Below, piece by piece: positions 15,168 to 23,928 of a DNA stretch of 40,582 nucleotides. Under the pieces are notes generated by a model. It saw only the letters and a list, made by a program, of their open reading frames with translations. It was not told the DNA's origin and made no database searches. Position numbers and translations under genes: made by a program. Origin of the DNA: CAZSPL01 sp964608735 (GTDB taxonomy: Bacteria; JAJVIF01; JAPKYR01; CAZSPL01); NCBI GenBank assembly GCA_964608735.1, contig CAZSPL010000008.1:1-40582 (forward strand). The letters run 5' to 3'. Each line of letters starts with the position of its first letter. Position 1 is the stretch's first letter.

Positions 15168-16986
15168 CTCGTGTATATTCCGGCACCTTCTCTTTCTTGA
15201 CCTGCAGCTCGTTGCGTTCGTCGAGATGAACGACATGCCAGAAATGGTCGTAAGCGCTGTCGCGTGGAACTATCGCTCCGCCGGGTGAATCCGAGATGAT
15301 ATGCGAGCCGCGTGATTCGTAGCGCATCTTCGCCGATGTCAGGAACGCTTTCGCTATCGTGATGTTCGCGATGGCGAAGTTCCCCTGGTGCCAGTTTTTC
15401 TCTTCGTATTGTATACCCTTCTTATGAAGTTGCGTCAGTTTATTGAGCGCTTCGGTAAAACTTTTCCGGTTGCGAACCGCACCCATTGCATTCTTGAGCG
15501 CGTTGCCGACCATGAGCGAAGCTTCCAGCAGGTTGTATCCCGAAAGGTTCCGTCCGTCGCGGATTATCTGCTCGAGACGGTCCTGCGGGATGGTGCCGGA
15601 CGCGTGCTGCCTGGCGTCGATAGTGGAGTAGCGCGCCGCGTTGGCCCCTGCTATCGCGCCCATCACCTGGCAATCCATGAGGGAATTGCCGCCGGGACGG
15701 TTCGCGCCGTGTGGTCCGCCCGCGCATTCGCCGCAGGCATATAATCCGGATACCCCGGTATCGGCGCTCTTGTTTATCAGAATGCCGCCGAGAAAATGCT
15801 GCGCTTCGTGCCGTATTTCGACCGGGAAATGATGCAGGTCTATCCCGCGCGTCTTGAACCACTTGGCGACGTCGGGATTGTCCTTCTCGAGCCTTTCCAG
15901 CGGGGTAGCGGCATATTCAAGCCGCCTGCCGCCCTTCCAGCATTTCGCGAGGATTTTTTTATGGGTTTCTTCAGTCAAGCCGTACGGATTGAAACGGAAA
16001 TCGAGGTAGACTTCCTCATCGCGCGCGACCGCTTCCCGTATTTTAATATCCACCGGAAGCGCCTTGGATTCGGCGGATACCGGCCAGCTTGCGCCTTTCA
16101 GGAACAGCAGTTCGAGCGGGCTTTCGCATCCGTCGGGAAGTTCCATCTCATCGAGTATCTCCTCCCCTTCATGGTTGACCACCCTCGGCAACGCGCGCAG
16201 CATGCTTCCCGAGCACGCCATCCGGGTCTGCGGCGACACAAGCCCGTACTGGATGAACTCGAGGTTGACCAGTTTCGCCCCGGCGAGAAGCGCGCTGAAG
16301 AACGGGATGGCGTCGGAGCGGTTGGGATACAGCGGGCTTCCGAAAAGCGCTCCCGGCCCGCCGGTGGCCAGTATGAGTGAGTTGGCGGTGATGACGGCGG
16401 TCTCGTTGAGCGTTTTTGTACGGGCGAGGATCCTCCAGTTCATCCCTTCCCCCTTGGATTTCTGGAATGTAAGAAGCTGATGGTCGTCGAGGAACTTGAC
16501 CCCTTTCCTGCTGGCTTCCTTTAAAAGGACGGAGTGGATGTGATTGGCGGTGTACGGCCCGGTATAACATGCGCGGGGATATTCAGAGCCGTCCGTCCTG
16601 AATTGTATTGTATTGCCTATGGAATCACGCGCCCAGGGTACGCGCAGCTTTTCGAGAAATTCGAATGCCCCTTTAGCCTTCAAAGCTTCGAGGATGGCGA
16701 TATTTGGGTCTGAAACCATCCCCCCGCCGAAGAATATATCTTCCGCATGCTTCTTCTTCGCGAGGTCCCCGCCGGGAGGCGTATGCTCGAAAGCCACGTG
16801 GAATGCCATCCTGTCGGAACATGCGGTGGCGGTAAGGCCATCCGAAGTTGGGTCGCCGTGGGACATCACCATCACGCGCAGCTCGCGATTCGTCTCCAGG
16901 GCGGCCAATGCCGCGCGAAGCCCGGCTCCGCCGGCGCCTATGATGAGTATGTCTGTCTTGCTGACGCTCATCTGCTCAATCCGCAT
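15160..16986 (-). CDS. Fumarate reductase/succinate dehydrogenase-type FAD flavoprotein
   Basis: A 608-residue soluble flavoprotein. The FAD-binding motif is DILIIGAGGAGLRAAL near residue 12. The second FAD region has LILATGGPGALFGS. The substrate-site motif is HEAQHFLGGI, and the C-terminal flavin motif is HGANRPGGNSLMDCQVMGAI. A long helical C-terminal domain follows, as in FrdA, AspB and AprA. No membrane or FrdB partner is nearby. The PreA-like Fe-S flavoenzyme, whose gene overlaps it, could supply or take electrons. It may oxidise or reduce a C-C bond in a sugar-derived acid. The first ATG is poorly spaced from GGCGGGG. An ATG at 16971 (MSVSKTD) is equally possible. Confidence 0.82.
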   Translation of the reverse strand: MRIEQMSVSKTDILIIGAGGAGLRAALAALETNRELRVMVMSHGDPTSDGLTATACSDRMAFHVAFEHTPPGGDLAKKKHAEDIFFGGGMVSDPNIAILEALKAKGAFEFLEKLRVPWARDSIGNTIQFRTDGSEYPRACYTGPYTANHIHSVLLKEASRKGVKFLDDHQLLTFQKSKGEGMNWRILARTKTLNETAVITANSLILATGGPGALFGSPLYPNRSDAIPFFSALLAGAKLVNLEFIQYGLVSPQTRMACSGSMLRALPRVVNHEGEEILDEMELPDGCESPLELLFLKGASWPVSAESKALPVDIKIREAVARDEEVYLDFRFNPYGLTEETHKKILAKCWKGGRRLEYAATPLERLEKDNPDVAKWFKTRGIDLHHFPVEIRHEAQHFLGGILINKSADTGVSGLYACGECAGGPHGANRPGGNSLMDCQVMGAIAGANAARYSTIDARQHASGTIPQDRLEQIIRDGRNLSGYNLLEASLMVGNALKNAMGAVRNRKSFTEALNKLTQLHKKGIQYEEKNWHQGNFAIANITIAKAFLTSAKMRYESRGSHIISDSPGGAIVPRDSAYDHFWHVVHLDERNELQVKKEKVPEYTRDA

Positions 16987-17019
16987 CCCCGCCGGTACAA
17001 GTCTGAAAATTGCGCCCGG

Positions 17020-18048
17020 CTAAAAACCATATGAATCCAACGGACGGTTCCATTCATCGTAAACCGCTTCGATGTTCTCATACGGGTCATTCTTACCCCA
17101 TTCGGCCACCGCAATCATCCCGCCTCTGCCGCGCTCGAGCGCCTTGCGCACACGGCGCACCGCGTCGCGGACATCATCGGGGGTCCCGAATGGAAGTATG
17201 TGCTGCCGGTCTATTTCCCCCCAGAACGTAATCTTCCCACTGAAGCGCTTCCCGAGCTCTTCGATATCCATGCAGAACAACTGCGAGTTCACGGCGTCGA
17301 AGCCGATTTCGATGAAATCCGGAAATATGTCCGCGACATAACCATCCGTATGAAAGAAAACCCATTTCCCCTTTGCATGCAGGATATCGGCATAGTCCCG
17401 GTAAAGCGGTTTGAACATGTTACGCCACATCACCGGGGATATCAACATACCCGTCTGATGCCCCCAGTCGTCCATGAACGAGACGCCGTCGACATCTGTA
17501 TCCGCCAGCATGCGCATTTCCATGCAGTAGAAATCGTGCAGCATATCGAGCAGCCTCATTACTTCTTTCGACCCATATGCCAGGTCCATGAACAGCGCTT
17601 CGGTGCCTCGGAGGAATTGGATCCTCTCGAAGGGACGGGTGTCCGCGCCGATTTTCATGAACTTATCCGACGCGGTGCAGCTTGGGCCGATGCGCGAGAA
17701 GTCGGCATTTTTAAGTATTTCATATGGTGGCCTGAATTTGTCGAGCTTCGACCAGTCGGCGAGGGGAGGATGTTTCACCTCGCCGATGACCCCGAGTTCC
17801 GCGGCGCGCCATATGCATCCCCACGCGTCGGTATATTCCCCGACCTGGTACTTTTCCCCCCTGACCCTTTCGCCGATGCCGTACTCGTAATCCGGTATCC
17901 CGAAATCGTTCGGGAACCGCTCGATAAGCCGGGCATATTCGTCCCCGCGAAGCATCGTCACCGCCGGGAGCGTCCAGACATCGCGTGGTACGCGCGGTAC
18001 CGGCTCGTGGCTGAGGGTACGTATGACCAGTTCTCGCGAAGTCGGCAT
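17020..18048 (-). CDS. UroD-like (MtaA/CmuA superfamily) protein
   Basis: A 342-residue TIM-barrel protein of the uroporphyrinogen decarboxylase / cobalamin methyltransferase superfamily. The N-terminal SRELVIRTLSHEPVPRVP is typical of the group. It also has VSFMDDWGHQTGMLISP, and HTDG at 233-236 where cobalamin methyltransferases have an H-x-C zinc motif. The Cys is therefore an Asp. True UroD acts on porphyrins, but no heme genes are nearby. It lies between the alcohol dehydrogenase and flavoprotein genes, six bases after the former. The role is unknown. A second family member ends the divergent operon (24923-25990). No corrinoid-protein gene is in the window. Confidence 0.82.
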   Translation of the reverse strand: MPTSRELVIRTLSHEPVPRVPRDVWTLPAVTMLRGDEYARLIERFPNDFGIPDYEYGIGERVRGEKYQVGEYTDAWGCIWRAAELGVIGEVKHPPLADWSKLDKFRPPYEILKNADFSRIGPSCTASDKFMKIGADTRPFERIQFLRGTEALFMDLAYGSKEVMRLLDMLHDFYCMEMRMLADTDVDGVSFMDDWGHQTGMLISPVMWRNMFKPLYRDYADILHAKGKWVFFHTDGYVADIFPDFIEIGFDAVNSQLFCMDIEELGKRFSGKITFWGEIDRQHILPFGTPDDVRDAVRRVRKALERGRGGMIAVAEWGKNDPYENIEAVYDEWNRPLDSYGF

Positions 18049-18054
18049 CGTGGT

Positions 18055-19143
18055 TTACGGCTCGAAAATTATCTTGATTCCTTCTTTATTCTTGTATGTT
18101 TCAAATGCTCTCTCATGCTCTTCAAGCGGGAAGCGGTGCGTGACGAGCCGCTCGAACGGGAAGCCGCCCGATCTTACGAGTTCGAGGGCCATTTCGAGGT
18201 GTGATGCATCGCTCGCCCATGTGCCGCGAATGGTGATGTTCTTGTATGTGACATCGGAATACATCTCGAGCGCCACCGGTTCCGCCGGTACAGCCGCGCC
18301 GCTGTTCACATATGTCCCGCCGCGCCGCAGGATATTGAGCGCCTCGCGGAATACAGACGGGTCGGGGGTGGTATCTATTACCACGTCGGCCCCGATGCCG
18401 CGGGTTATATCCATTACAATTCCGGCGCGCTCCTCAGCGGTTGTATCGGCTTTCGTGAGTATTTCAGTCGCCCCGAAATGCGGTGTCATTTTCGCCTTTG
18501 GATTCAGGCTGTTCGTGATGATGACGATATCGTCCGCGCCTTCCCGCTTCGCGAACGCCGCCTGGAAAATGGCCACCGGTCCCGCGCCGAAAATGGCCAC
18601 GCTGTCGCCGGGAATGATTCCCGCCTGCTCGTGGGCATGCGCGGCGGTTGTGCCCGAGCATGTCGCCGCGACGAGGGTGGCGGGGTCGTCGCCGGGTTCA
18701 AGCGGAAATATCAACGTACCCTTTCTAAGCAAGATATATTCCGCATAGTTGCCGGACAGGTGCGGCGTCTCGGCGCACGATATATTTATCCCGTAAACCT
18801 TCCGCTCCCGGCACAGGAACTGCTCTCCGCGCCTGCAGAACTCGCATATGCCGCACGTAAGGCTTCGCTCCCATATCACCGGGTCGCCGGTATTGACCGG
18901 CTCGCCGTGGACATCGACGGCATCCGGGCCGACCTCTGCCGCTTCGCCGACCCCTTCGTGTCCGAGGATAATCGGAAGCGGCGTGCGCGGGTCTCTTCCT
19001 TGCATCATATGGATATCGGAGCCGCATATCCCGGCTGCGGTAACACGCGCGAGCACCTCTCCCTCGCCGGGGGTGGGAAGGTCGAACCCGGCAACCCTGA
19101 GCGGCTTGTTGAATTCTTCGAGTATGAGCGCGCGGGACTGCAT
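18055..19143 (-). CDS. Zinc-dependent alcohol dehydrogenase (medium-chain dehydrogenase/reductase)
   Basis: A 362-residue MDR enzyme with intact sites: catalytic zinc C40 and H62/E63 (GICGSDIH and GHEGVG), structural zinc C97/C100/C103/C111, and the nucleotide motif GAGPVAIFQAA. It resembles sorbitol/threonine-dehydrogenase-type members and probably oxidises a sugar alcohol or a sugar hydroxyl with NAD(P). It is the first gene of the minus-strand operon. The ATG at 19143 has GGAG six bases upstream and is only 38 bases from the divergent operon, so both promoters must overlap. Confidence 0.9.
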   Translation of the reverse strand: MQSRALILEEFNKPLRVAGFDLPTPGEGEVLARVTAAGICGSDIHMMQGRDPRTPLPIILGHEGVGEAAEVGPDAVDVHGEPVNTGDPVIWERSLTCGICEFCRRGEQFLCRERKVYGINISCAETPHLSGNYAEYILLRKGTLIFPLEPGDDPATLVAATCSGTTAAHAHEQAGIIPGDSVAIFGAGPVAIFQAAFAKREGADDIVIITNSLNPKAKMTPHFGATEILTKADTTAEERAGIVMDITRGIGADVVIDTTPDPSVFREALNILRRGGTYVNSGAAVPAEPVALEMYSDVTYKNITIRGTWASDASHLEMALELVRSGGFPFERLVTHRFPLEEHERAFETYKNKEGIKIIFEP

Positions 19144-19165
19144 ATCGTCTCCATAATTCCCGCCC

Positions 19166-19194
19166 TTGTAATGATACGGCGGTGGCCCTACAAT
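19166..19194 (+). promoter_or_regulatory. Candidate promoter/operator of the divergent sugar operons
   Basis: TTGTAA (19166-19171), a 17-base spacer and TACAAT (19189-19194) on the plus strand. The two boxes also form an inverted pair (TTGTA...TACAA), so a symmetric protein could bind here and control both operons. If this promoter is used, its start site near 19201 would be after the first in-frame GTG of the transporter gene. Confidence 0.45.
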
Positions 19195-21518
19195 ATTACT
19201 ACATTATCGATGACGATTCCCGGCTGCGCGGCCCGGAGGGAGCAATCAAGAGTATAAACTGGATAATCATCGGAGCAGTGATATTCGCGGTTGTCGCGTT
19301 TGTCACGAGTCCATTCCAGATCGCCGGAAGACAGCCCGTCGACCTTTTGTCCAAATCGGCCCTGAAAGAAGCTCCGAAGGAAGAGATCCGATTCCGCGCG
19401 ATGTTCAACGAGTACCAGGTCGACTATTTCAACCGTATGGCCGAGAAGTTCGAGAAGCTGCATCCCGGCGTGGATGTGGTTATCGAACGCGTCACCGGCG
19501 GCTCATGGACCGATTTCGAAGTCGCGCTGTTGAACGATTTCTGGAGCCGCCATCCACCCGATGTCGCACTGATATCTGAAATAACGCTCATGCGGCTGAT
19601 CGACGCGGGCATGCTCGAAACCGCGCCGCCCGATATCGCGCAGGGGCTGAAGGAGATTCTGGTCTCCGACGATTTGAAAAAGGCGCTGTATCGCGGCGAC
19701 ACGGTGTACGGCACCATCTACGGCGCGACATGGCAGGGGATATTTTACAACAAGGACCACTTCATCGAAGCCGGACTCGACCCGGAACATCCGCCCGAAA
19801 ACTGGGACGAGCTGATCGAATACGCGGGCAAGCTGACCAAGTATGACGAAAATGGCAAGGTTCTTCGCGCCGGGCTGAGCCTTCGCAAGGAAGGCTATGC
19901 GGTCGGCACCGCGATGAAATTTTACGACTTCTTCTTCTCCGCGGGGGGAAGGGTTTACAACGAGGAGAAGACAAAAACCCTCATCAACAGCGAGGCGGGG
20001 GTCGAAGCGCTCCAGCTCTACCTCGATATCCTGTATAAATACCGCTACGACAGCTTCCAGGTGGAAGGGGATTTCGACGGGTTCATCAACGGTACCGTGT
20101 CCATGTTCTGCCGCGGACCGTGGGTGATTAAATCGCTCCACGACCGCGCGCCCCAGATTAACTGGGGAGTAGGGCATATCCCGGCGAAGAAGTTCAGTTC
20201 ATCCAACGGCGGCATATATCCGCTGTGCGTTGCGTCGGAAAGCAAACACAAAGACCTTGCCTGGGATTTCGTCCGCTTCCTAATGGACCCCGAGAACAAC
20301 GCCGAGCACTACCGGCTCGAGATGAGCTTCCCCTTTGTTCCCGAAGCCGCGGCATTGCCCGAATTCAAGAACAACAAGGCATACCAGTCGTTTTTAACCC
20401 AGCCCAATGTCATCGCCATCACCATCGTGCCGAGGATGAACGAAATCGAGACGATGATAGGCAATACAGTCGTCGATGTCGCTCGGAACGACAAGGACCC
20501 GAAGACCGAACTCGACGCGCTCGCGACGAAGATAAACGCGATACTCGCCAAAGAAGCGACAGGCTCGAAGGGCGCGTCGATGAATCCCGAACTTGTTGCA
20601 TGGGGATTGCTTATCGCCGCAGGACTGGCTCTCGCCTGCTATATCATATGGTATTGGAAGCGCGAAAAGAGTGACAAGATGGCCTACCTCTTCCTGCTTC
20701 CATTCGTCGTTTACTTCGCGATTTTCTTCGTCTACCCGATTGTCTCATCGATGATATTGAGCTTCTGGGAATTCAATCCCCTCGACAAAACCCACCCGTT
20801 CGCGGGGCTTCGCAATTATACCGAATGCCTCAAGGATGAGATGTTCCGCAAATGCATCACGGTAACCATCTCCTACGCATTCTGGACCGTGCTGTTCGGC
20901 GTGGTGCTCTCGCTGATCCTCGCGATGGCGTTGAACCGCGCGATGTCCGGCGTTGGAATATATCGCACGCTCTATTTCCTCCCGGTCGTTACATCCATAA
21001 TGGCCGCCACGCTTGTGTGGAAGATCCTCTACAGGGCCGATGATTTGGGCCTTCTCAACATGATACTCCACGTCTTCGGGAAAGATAACCTGCTCTGGCT
21101 GAAGGATGAAAAGCTGGCGCTTCCATGCCTTATCGCATTCGGTGTCTGGAAAAGCCTCGGCTTCAATATGATTATTTTCCTCGCCGGGCTCAAGGCCATC
21201 CCGAAGATTTACGAGGAAGCCGCCGCCGTTGACGGCGCGGGCGCGTGGCAGCGTTTCCGCTATGTCATCCTGCCGTCGCTGCGTCCGACAACCCTGTTCG
21301 TCGTGGTGACATCGCTCATTATGGCGTTCCAGGTATTCACGCAGGTTGTGGGGATGACCGAGGGCGGGCCGAATAACGCGACGAGGACAATCGTCTATCA
21401 CATATACGAGGTCGGATTCAGGGACTTCCGGCTCGGCTACGCATCGGCGGCCGCGGTCGTGATGCTTATCATCGTCGGATTCATTACCTATGCGCAGATG
21501 AAGCTTATACGAGAATAA
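19182..21518 (+). CDS. ABC sugar transporter: solute-binding protein fused to MalF-type permease
   Basis: A single frame of up to 778 residues. Residues about 26-45 form a membrane helix. Residues 60-460 are a family 1 extracellular solute-binding protein (FNRMAEKFEKLHPGVDVVIE, later FINGTVSMFCRGPWVIK). Residues 470-490 form a second helix. The rest is a MalF-type permease with the EAA loop near 677-700 (EEAAAVDGAGAWQRFRYV). The topology fits, because helix one takes the binding domain outside and helix two returns the chain before the permease. The binding domain is thus tethered to its own channel. The start is uncertain. The GTG at 19182 lacks a ribosome binding site, while GGAGGGAG at 19235-19242 lies just before helix one without an in-frame ATG, GTG or TTG. 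No ATPase gene is nearby. Confidence 0.88.
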   Translation: MALQYYYIIDDDSRLRGPEGAIKSINWIIIGAVIFAVVAFVTSPFQIAGRQPVDLLSKSALKEAPKEEIRFRAMFNEYQVDYFNRMAEKFEKLHPGVDVVIERVTGGSWTDFEVALLNDFWSRHPPDVALISEITLMRLIDAGMLETAPPDIAQGLKEILVSDDLKKALYRGDTVYGTIYGATWQGIFYNKDHFIEAGLDPEHPPENWDELIEYAGKLTKYDENGKVLRAGLSLRKEGYAVGTAMKFYDFFFSAGGRVYNEEKTKTLINSEAGVEALQLYLDILYKYRYDSFQVEGDFDGFINGTVSMFCRGPWVIKSLHDRAPQINWGVGHIPAKKFSSSNGGIYPLCVASESKHKDLAWDFVRFLMDPENNAEHYRLEMSFPFVPEAAALPEFKNNKAYQSFLTQPNVIAITIVPRMNEIETMIGNTVVDVARNDKDPKTELDALATKINAILAKEATGSKGASMNPELVAWGLLIAAGLALACYIIWYWKREKSDKMAYLFLLPFVVYFAIFFVYPIVSSMILSFWEFNPLDKTHPFAGLRNYTECLKDEMFRKCITVTISYAFWTVLFGVVLSLILAMALNRAMSGVGIYRTLYFLPVVTSIMAATLVWKILYRADDLGLLNMILHVFGKDNLLWLKDEKLALPCLIAFGVWKSLGFNMIIFLAGLKAIPKIYEEAAAVDGAGAWQRFRYVILPSLRPTTLFVVVTSLIMAFQVFTQVVGMTEGGPNNATRTIVYHIYEVGFRDFRLGYASAAAVVMLIIVGFITYAQMKLIRE

Positions 21519-21520
21519 TA

Positions 21521-22396
21521 TTGGAAGATATAAAAGATATTGATGCACCTCCCGTCCCACGGCCGAAACCGATTACAAAGCGGCTGAGGAATTTCCCCGC
21601 GCATATCCTGCTGTCGATATTCGCGCTGGTCGCGGTGACGCCGTTCATATGGATGCTTCTCACCAGTTTGAAGACCGAGCCGGAAGCGACCATCCTGGAC
21701 AATTTCCATTTCTTCCCGGAAAAATGGCAGTGGGTGAATTTCAGGACACTGTTCGAGCAGCATCCGATGGCGATATATTATTTAAACTCCGCCATCTACA
21801 CGCTGCTTCGCTCGCTCCCAGCGTTGTTCCTTGCGAGCCTGACCGGGTTCGTCATCGCGAAATACAGTTTCCGCGCCCGCCGCACCATGTGGGTGCTCAT
21901 CATCGCCACGCTTATCGTACCGTTCCAGCTTCGCCTCATCCCCATGGCGAACATGCTTTTCGGCATCGGACTGAAGAACGAATACTGGGCGGTGGTGCTA
22001 CCGGGCCTGCTCGACCCGTTCGGGATATTCCTCTTCATACAAGCGTGCAAGGGGATCCCCGATGAACTCCTCGAATCGGCACGCATCGACGGGTGCGGCA
22101 TCTGGCGCCAGTATATCCACGTCGCGCTGCCCCTGATTGGCCCGACATTGGCGGCTTATGCTATTATTCTGTTCATGTGGTCGTGGGGGGAGTTCCTCTG
22201 GTCGTTTATAGTGATCACCGAGACCGCGAGAATGCCAATCGAAGTTGGCATCAAGGGTTTCTCGGGTGAGCACTATTCGACATTGACGCATATGATGGCC
22301 GCGGCGACCGTGGCGGTGATTCCGGTTATCGTCGTGTTCCTTGTGTTGCAGAGGCAGTTCGTGCGCGGAGTAACAATGTCGGGACTTAAGGGTTGA
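21521..22396 (+). CDS. ABC sugar transporter permease, MalG type
   Basis: A 291-residue permease with about six membrane helices and the EAA loop LLESARIDGCGIWRQYIHVA, which docks to the ATPase. It follows the fused binding protein/permease after two bases and is its natural partner. The first available start is a TTG at 21521. The next Met is inside the first helix, so the TTG (or another non-ATG codon) must be used. No strong ribosome binding site is visible, so coupling to the upstream gene is likely. The ATPase is probably a shared MsmX/MalK-type protein encoded elsewhere. Confidence 0.92.
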   Translation: MEDIKDIDAPPVPRPKPITKRLRNFPAHILLSIFALVAVTPFIWMLLTSLKTEPEATILDNFHFFPEKWQWVNFRTLFEQHPMAIYYLNSAIYTLLRSLPALFLASLTGFVIAKYSFRARRTMWVLIIATLIVPFQLRLIPMANMLFGIGLKNEYWAVVLPGLLDPFGIFLFIQACKGIPDELLESARIDGCGIWRQYIHVALPLIGPTLAAYAIILFMWSWGEFLWSFIVITETARMPIEVGIKGFSGEHYSTLTHMMAAATVAVIPVIVVFLVLQRQFVRGVTMSGLKG

Positions 22397-22444
22397 TGTC
22401 TGGTACTATTGCGGGCGTTATAAATAACAGGTGGTGACTCTTTA

Positions 22445-23263
22445 ATGGGCGAGGAAAAAATCAGTATCGTGTCGGATGAGATCTCGCAGGATCTGGATGT
22501 CGTCGCGAAGTTCGGCGAAGAGAACGATATCGAGACCTTTGAAATACGAACGGTCGGGGGGAAACGCGTCCCGGATATCGATGGCGCGGTATGGAACGAC
22601 CTTCTCAGGCGCGTGAAGGATACAAAATGGAAAGTGCTGTGCGTCAGCCCCGGGACTTTCAAGGGGGATTACCGCGCGAAGCGCCTTATCAGGAAGCAGT
22701 TGGAAGATGTCTTCCCGAGGACCATAGAGAAAGCGAAGGAGATCGGGGCCGAGTTCATCATCACCTTCGGATTCATGGCCGAATCCAAGGTATCGCCCCC
22801 CGATTACGTGCTCTCCGCGTTCCGTGAAAGCGCCGACATGTGCGCCGCCGCCGGACTGCCGCTCCTGCTCGAAAACGAGCCGGGTACCCTGGCCGATACA
22901 GGGCAGCGTACAGCGTCGCTTCTGAATCGAATCGGGCATCCGAACCTCCTTGCCAACTGGGACCCGTGCAACTCTAATGTATTCAATCACGTCGAGCTCG
23001 CGAAGGGCGCGCAGGCCCTCGGGGCGAAGATAAAGCATGTCCACGTGAAGGACGGCAAACCTATCCCGGGTTCGCGAAGCCCCATGTTCGGCCCCATGCA
23101 GACGGGCGAACTCGGATGGAAGGAACATCTCATCGAGTTGAAGAAGCTCGGATACGCCGGCTACCTCGGCGTCGAAACTCATTTCGAGCCGCTCTATGAC
23201 AGCTCGGTGGAATTGCTCGAGGAATTGCGTGAGATAGCCGACCAGGTGGGGTTCTTCAGTTAA
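22445..23263 (+). CDS. Sugar phosphate isomerase/epimerase family (xylose isomerase-like TIM barrel)
   Basis: A 272-residue IolE/IolI-type barrel. Metal-binding acids typical of the family are visible: E in PLLLENEPG, D in LLANWDPCNSN, H in IKHVHVKDGK and a final E in GYLGVETH. The group isomerises or epimerises free keto-sugars, or dehydrates inosose. Here it should rearrange the imported sugar or its oxidised form before the keto-deoxy acid steps. The ATG has AGGTGG about eleven bases upstream. It follows the permease by 48 bases and precedes the aldolase gene by two. Confidence 0.88.
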   Translation: MGEEKISIVSDEISQDLDVVAKFGEENDIETFEIRTVGGKRVPDIDGAVWNDLLRRVKDTKWKVLCVSPGTFKGDYRAKRLIRKQLEDVFPRTIEKAKEIGAEFIITFGFMAESKVSPPDYVLSAFRESADMCAAAGLPLLLENEPGTLADTGQRTASLLNRIGHPNLLANWDPCNSNVFNHVELAKGAQALGAKIKHVHVKDGKPIPGSRSPMFGPMQTGELGWKEHLIELKKLGYAGYLGVETHFEPLYDSSVELLEELREIADQVGFFS

Positions 23264-23265
23264 TC

Positions 23266-23928
23266 ATGTCCGCGCATGACAACGCCATAGATTGCCTTTT
23301 GCACTCGAAGGTGATTGCCGTATTACGCTCATCGAATTCGGCCGACGCTATCGAGTTGGTTCGCGCGTATGCCGAAGGCGGCATCGAGGCCATCGAGCTT
23401 ACCACCAGTATACCGGACTGGGAATCTGTTCTCGCTGAAGCCCGGCGCACGGAAACCCACGGCACTTGTGTGGGACTCGGCACCGTCACTTCCGTCGATC
23501 TCGCTCAGAGAGCTGTAAACGCAGGCGCGCGGTTCATCGTATCGCCGATGTTCGTCGCGGATGTCGTCCAATTCTGCCACGCGATGAATGTGTTGGTCAT
23601 CCCGGGGGCGCTTACGCCGACCGAGGTGGCGCAGGCAGTAGGGGCCGGGGCGGAACTGGTTAAAATATTCCCGGTCTCGGCGGTCGGGGGGGCATCGTAT
23701 ATTAAAGCCCTGCTCGCGCCGCTTCCCGATTTGAAATTAATACCCACCGGCGGGGTTACGCCGGATAATGCGATAGATTTTCTCAAAGCGGGCGCCGTGG
23801 CGGTCGGCATCGGAAGCAACCTCGCGCCGAAGGATGCCCTCGGGGCGAAAAACTGGCCCGCCATAACCACGGCCGTCAGGGACCTGGTGTCGAACATACG
23901 CGTCGCCCTCGATAAGCAATCACGATGA
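23266..23928 (+). CDS. eda: 2-dehydro-3-deoxyphosphogluconate (KDPG/KHG) aldolase
   Basis: A 220-residue class I aldolase of the normal Eda length. The Schiff-base lysine is K133 in ELVKIFPVSAVGG. The catalytic glutamate is E44 in GIEAIELTTS, and R21 (VIAVLR) and the GTVTS motif are in place. It cleaves KDPG to pyruvate and glyceraldehyde 3-phosphate. The next gene encodes a KDG-kinase-like enzyme, and the two overlap by four bases (ATGA), so they form one functional pair. A related 2-keto-3-deoxy substrate is possible. Confidence 0.93.
   Translation: MSAHDNAIDCLLHSKVIAVLRSSNSADAIELVRAYAEGGIEAIELTTSIPDWESVLAEARRTETHGTCVGLGTVTSVDLAQRAVNAGARFIVSPMFVADVVQFCHAMNVLVIPGALTPTEVAQAVGAGAELVKIFPVSAVGGASYIKALLAPLPDLKLIPTGGVTPDNAIDFLKAGAVAVGIGSNLAPKDALGAKNWPAITTAVRDLVSNIRVALDKQSR

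Noticed and set aside
17020..18048. Heme biosynthesis HemE
   Set aside because: No other heme genes are nearby, and the active-site motif differs from true UroD.
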